From contig JAKAXG010000071.1 of NCBI GenBank assembly GCA_021827225.1, positions 1 through 11,265 of the forward strand: DNA of 11,265 bases. Reading direction: 5' to 3'. Position numbers and translations under genes: made by a program. Positions 6,359-11,265 of the stretch are shown here, piece by piece. Origin of the DNA: Actinomycetes bacterium. Lineage in GTDB: Bacteria > Actinomycetota > Acidimicrobiia > Acidimicrobiales > Palsa-688. A model generated the notes under the pieces. It ran no database searches, was not told where the DNA came from, and worked only from the letters and a program-made list of their open reading frames with translations. Position 1 is the first letter of the stretch. Each line of letters opens with the position of its first letter.

Positions 6359-6841
6359 GCCGACCTGCTCTCCTTCCCGAACCCCGTCAACGAGACCTCG
6401 GCCCGGGTGGTGGCCACCGGGGTGGTGGCCATGTCCGCCGCCGCGGTGGCGGCCGACCAGATGTGGCTGACCGTGCCGCTGGCCTACGGTTTCGCCGCCC
6501 GGGTGGCGACCGGGCCGAAGCTGAGCCCGCTCGGCCGGCTGGCCACCGAGGTGGTCACCCCCCGCATCCGGGCGCAGCACCGGTTCTCGCCCGGGCCGCC
6601 CAAGCGGATGGCCCAGGCCCTGGGGTTGGCCATGTCGTCGGCCGCCCTGGTGCTCAACTACCGCTACCGCCGCCCGGGGGCGGCCAAGGCGGTGCTGGCC
6701 GTGCTGATCGGGGCCGCCGGGCTCGAGGCCGGCATGGGCCTGTGCCTGGGCTGCAAGCTGTTCCAGCTGGGCATGCGGACCGGGCTGGTGCCGCCCCAGG
6801 TGTGCGAGGAGTGCAACGATATCTGGGCGCGCAACCCTTGA
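6356..6841 (+). CDS. DUF4395-family integral membrane protein
   Basis: A 161-residue protein matching the DUF4395 pattern as I recall it. The N-terminal FPNPVNETSARVVA is followed by a hydrophobic hairpin (about 17-50), then ARVATGPKLSPLGRLATE, PGPPKRMAQALG, and further hydrophobic segments (about 85-102 and 108-130). The conserved CLGCKLF (C130, C133) and CEEC (C150, C153) follow. The two CxxC pairs are the notable feature and could bind metal or take part in thiol chemistry; the family has no settled biochemical function. It should be an inner-membrane protein with three or four helices. The stop codon overlaps the -35 element of the dtxR-like gene downstream, so that gene probably has its own promoter. 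Confidence 0.88.
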   Translation: MADLLSFPNPVNETSARVVATGVVAMSAAAVAADQMWLTVPLAYGFAARVATGPKLSPLGRLATEVVTPRIRAQHRFSPGPPKRMAQALGLAMSSAALVLNYRYRRPGAAKAVLAVLIGAAGLEAGMGLCLGCKLFQLGMRTGLVPPQVCEECNDIWARNP

Positions 6842-6867
6842 CTTTTAGCTGAATCAAAACATAGGGT
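6838..6867 (+). promoter_or_regulatory. Sigma-70-type promoter of the dtxR-like gene
   Basis: TTGACT at 6838-6843 is a near-consensus -35 and overlaps the stop codon of the DUF4395 gene. TAGGGT at 6862-6867 fits TANNNT for the -10, and the spacer is 18 bases of unusually AT-rich sequence. The expected transcription start is near 6873-6876, about 8-11 bases before ATG 6884, leaving almost no room for a ribosome-binding site; none is seen. This is the best two-hexamer promoter in the window. Confidence 0.6.
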
Positions 6868-6900
6868 CAGCGCCGCTTAACCTATGGATGCGGCGCTGAC
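6860..6900. promoter_or_regulatory. Perfect 11-bp inverted repeat (likely operator) spanning the dtxR-like start
   Basis: GTCAGCGCCGC (6866-6876) and GCGGCGCTGAC (6890-6900) are exact reverse complements separated by 13 bases. The ATG at 6884 lies in the spacer. A second inverted repeat, CATAGG (6860-6865) and CCTATG (6881-6886), interlocks with it. The left arm starts at the end of the -10 box and covers the predicted transcription start, so a bound dimer would block polymerase. That fits autorepression by the encoded regulator. An RNA hairpin presenting the start codon is possible only if transcription starts upstream of 6866. Confidence 0.65.
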
Positions 6901-7606
6901 AAAGTCCGAGCGCGAGACGCTGAAGGCCATATGGCGTATCACGTCGCGGGCGTCGGGCGACGAAGGTGCCCGCACCGGGGACCTGGCGGCATCTCTGAAT
7001 GTCACGCCGGGGACCATGACCGCCATGGTCAAGAAGCTGGCCGACCGGGGGCTGGCCGTGCACGCCCCGTACCGGGGGGTGGAGCTGACCGACGCCGGCC
7101 GGCGCCGGGCCATGAGCGTGGTGCGCCGTCACCGCATCGTGGAGCGGTTCCTCGCCGACATGCTCGGCTACAGCTGGTCGGAGGCCGACCGGCTGGCCCC
7201 GACGTTCGAGCACCAGCTTCCCCAGGAGGTCGAGGACCGGCTGTTCGCCGCCTTGGACTGCCCGGCCACCTGCCCCCACGGCTTCCCCATACCCAGTACC
7301 GGCACCGACAACCTGCCGACCATGCCTCCGCTGTACGACCTGACCCCCGGCGACCGGGCCATCGTGGCCCTGCCGGGGTCGACCGATCCCGACGTGGCCA
7401 TGTTCCTCGACGGTCTCGGCGTGCGGCCCGGTGTGGAGGTGGAGGTCCGGGAGAAGCACCCATTCGACGGGCCGCTGGTCGTGTCCGTCGACGGCCACGA
7501 GCGGACCCTGGGGGAGAGGGTCGCCCGTCAGATCCTCGTGCGCCGGGTTGACCAGGAACAGAAGAACGGCCGGCGGGAGAAGGCCGCCAAACCCGTGAAG
7601 AAATGA
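6884..7606 (+). CDS. DtxR/MntR-family metal-dependent transcriptional regulator with FeoA-like C-terminal domain
   Basis: A 240-residue three-part regulator. It has an N-terminal winged helix (about 1-72: TGDLAASLNVTPGTMTAMVKKLADRGL, then GVELTDAGRR), a dimerisation/metal domain (about 74-140) and a FeoA/SH3-like domain (about 147-225: LTPGDRAIVALPG onward). A Lys/Arg-rich tail follows. By hand alignment to DtxR, H83, E87, E109 and H110 keep the usual ligands. The position of DtxR C102 (MntR E99) is P106, the position of DtxR H98 is D102, and E11 occupies the DtxR M10 / MntR D8 site. CPATCPHGFPIP (C126, C130, H132) adds possible alternative ligands. The metal, iron or manganese, cannot be fixed. 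ATG 6884 is within a strong palindrome and has no Shine-Dalgarno sequence. hppA begins 22 bases downstream. Confidence 0.92.
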   Translation: MDAALTKSERETLKAIWRITSRASGDEGARTGDLAASLNVTPGTMTAMVKKLADRGLAVHAPYRGVELTDAGRRRAMSVVRRHRIVERFLADMLGYSWSEADRLAPTFEHQLPQEVEDRLFAALDCPATCPHGFPIPSTGTDNLPTMPPLYDLTPGDRAIVALPGSTDPDVAMFLDGLGVRPGVEVEVREKHPFDGPLVVSVDGHERTLGERVARQILVRRVDQEQKNGRREKAAKPVKK

Positions 7607-7628
7607 CAGAGAAAGGAACCGTCTGGAT

Positions 7629-9983
<2,355 letters not shown>

Positions 9984-9999
9984 CCGCCGGACCCCTCCC

Positions 10000-10043
10000 G
10001 CGATGGCTGGGCCCCGTTGAGGGGCCCGGCCATCGCCTTGTTC
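10000..10043 (+). terminator. Strong hairpin terminator after hppA
   Basis: Bases 10000-10015 pair with 10021-10036 around the loop GTTGA. The stem is 16 bp, with one U-G wobble and a run of GGGCCCC/GGGGCCC at the top. It begins 17 bases after the hppA stop. The following CCTTGTTCC is only weakly T-rich, as is common for terminators in GC-rich actinobacteria. It separates hppA from topA. Confidence 0.75.
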
Positions 10044-10065
10044 CGGACGGCAGCCGCTATACCCT
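10038..10065 (+). promoter_or_regulatory. Candidate topA promoter
   Basis: TTGTTC (10038-10043) and TACCCT (10060-10065) are separated by 16 bases; an overlapping alternative -10 is TATACC (10058-10063). A start near 10072 would leave a leader of about 55 bases containing a T/C-rich run (CCTTTTTCCTCT) before ATG 10128. This is a weak call made because a terminator just upstream implies that topA needs its own promoter. Confidence 0.3.
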
Positions 10066-10127
10066 GTCGGCCAGGAGGGGCGGCGGCCACCCCGTCTGTC
10101 CCTTTTTCCTCTACCAATCGGGGACCC

Positions 10128-11265
10128 ATGCCCAAGCCTCTAGTCATCGTCGAGTCGCCGGCCAAGGCCCGCACCATCGCGCGCTTTCTCGGCTCGGACT
10201 ACGACGTCGAGTCCTCCATCGGGCACATCCGGGACCTGCCCCGCAACGCCGCCGACGTCCCGGCCGCCTACAAGTCCGAGTCCTGGTCCCGGCTCGGGGT
10301 GGACGTCGACAACGACTTCAAGCCGCTCTACGTGGTCTCCCGGGAGAAGCGGGACCAGGTCCGCAAGCTGAAGGACATGGTCAAGAACGCCAGCGAGCTG
10401 TATCTGGCCACCGACGAGGACCGCGAGGGCGAGTCGATCGCCTGGCACCTGCTGGAGGTGCTGGCCCCCCGGGTGCCGGTCAAGCGGATGGTGTTCCACG
10501 AGATCACCCGGCCGGCCATCGAGCGGGCGGTGCGGGAGTGGCGGGACCTGGACCGCCGGCTGGTGGACGCCCAGGAGACGAGGCGCATCCTCGACCGCCT
10601 GTACGGCTACGAGGTCAGCCCCGTGCTGTGGAAGAAGGTCATGCCCTCCCTGTCCGCCGGCCGGGTCCAGTCGGTGGCCACCCGGCTGCTGGTGGAGCGC
10701 GAGCGGGCCCGCATGCGCTTCACCGCCGCCTCCTACTGGGACCTGGCCGGCCGGTTCGCCAGGGAGGGCGACGGCTTCGGGGCCACCCTGGTCGAGCTGG
10801 ACGGCCGGCGTCTGGCCACGGGGCGGGACTTCGACGAGAACGGGCGGCTGACCCGCGCCGACGCCGTCCTGCTCGACGAGGCGTCGGCCGGGGCGCTGGC
10901 CGGGCGGCTGGAGAGCGCCGCCTTCACGGTCCGCTCGGTCGAGGAGAAGCCGTGGCGGCGCACCCCCCACGCCCCGTTCATGACCTCCACCCTGCAGCAG
11001 GAGGCCGGCCGGAAGCTGCGCTTCTCGGCGGCGCGCACCATGCGGGTGGCCCAGGACCTCTACGAGGCCGGCTACATCACCTACATGCGGACCGACTCCA
11101 CCACCCTGTCGGAGGAGGCGCTGTCGGCGGCCCGCAACCAGGCCCGCACCCTCTACGGCGAGCAGTACGTGCCCGCCGCCCCCCGCCGCTACGACAAGAA
11201 GGTGAAGAACGCCCAGGAGGCCCACGAGGCCATCCGCCCCGCCGGCGACACCTTCCGCACCCCAG
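10128..11265 (+). CDS. topA: DNA topoisomerase I (type IA), N-terminal 379 codons, 3' partial
   Basis: Relaxes negatively supercoiled DNA by transient single-strand cleavage. The TOPRIM domain begins [19 protein letters not shown] with the catalytic E9, followed by IGHIRDLP. The Mg-binding ATDEDREGE contains D96, D98 and E100. The conserved [12 protein letters not shown] and [17 protein letters not shown] follow. The active-site tyrosine is Y319 in [10 protein letters not shown], the same residue number as in E. coli Top[10 protein letters not shown] near the right edge is also a family motif. The frame runs off the window, so the C-terminal part, where zinc fingers or a Lys-rich tail would lie, is not visible. 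ATG 10128 is the obvious start because the catalytic motif follows at once; only a weak GGGGA precedes it. It is set apart from hppA by the hairpin at 10000. Confidence 0.98.
   Translation, partial: MPKPLVIVESPAKARTIARFLGSDYDVESSIGHIRDLPRNAADVPAAYKSESWSRLGVDVDNDFKPLYVVSREKRDQVRKLKDMVKNASELYLATDEDREGESIAWHLLEVLAPRVPVKRMVFHEITRPAIERAVREWRDLDRRLVDAQETRRILDRLYGYEVSPVLWKKVMPSLSAGRVQSVATRLLVERERARMRFTAASYWDLAGRFAREGDGFGATLVELDGRRLATGRDFDENGRLTRADAVLLDEASAGALAGRLESAAFTVRSVEEKPWRRTPHAPFMTSTLQQEAGRKLRFSAARTMRVAQDLYEAGYITYMRTDSTTLSEEALSAARNQARTLYGEQYVPAAPRRYDKKVKNAQEAHEAIRPAGDTFRTP

Noticed and set aside
10140..11225. A 361-codon minus-strand open frame opposite topA
   Set aside because: The plus strand carries all type IA topoisomerase motifs; the antisense product is low-complexity.

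Overview
This is a GC-rich window (roughly 70% G+C by eye) with dense plus-strand coding, GTG and TTG starts and several genes that appear to be translated without a leader. The gene set (PknB-like kinase tail, zinc-ribbon MscL, two-domain glutamine-dependent NadE, STAS/HATPase anti-sigma pair, DUF4395, DtxR-like regulator, H+-pyrophosphatase, TopA) points to a chromosomal segment of an actinobacterium, perhaps an Acidimicrobiia-like or uncultured lineage. The lineage is an inference from gene style, not from a search.

Left part (1-2262): the window opens inside a plus-strand gene whose first visible residues look like the last helix of a Ser/Thr protein kinase domain. A long proline-rich linker and a terminal membrane helix follow, with no extracellular domain. 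A 460-base gene-free stretch then holds a 73-bp-period tandem repeat and a second GC-rich repeat. After it comes a minus-strand mscL with a zinc-ribbon tail. A 257-base divergent intergenic region separates mscL from nadE.

Middle (2263-6292): nadE is followed by a TetR-type regulator whose stop codon overlaps the start of an unrecognised, helix-rich, possibly ferritin-like gene. Next is a two-gene unit, an anti-anti-sigma (STAS) protein and a HATPase anti-sigma kinase, spaced by 10 bases.

Right part (6356-11265): a DUF4395 membrane protein, a DtxR/MntR-like metal regulator with a striking palindrome over its transcription and translation start, a K+-independent H+-pumping pyrophosphatase, a strong hairpin terminator, and the first 379 codons of topA, which runs off the right edge.

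Most of the window is housekeeping or regulatory and I see no undescribed multi-gene system. The best leads are the dtxR operator and its altered metal site, the TetR/four-helix gene pair, the kinase with no sensor domain, and the intergenic tandem repeat.
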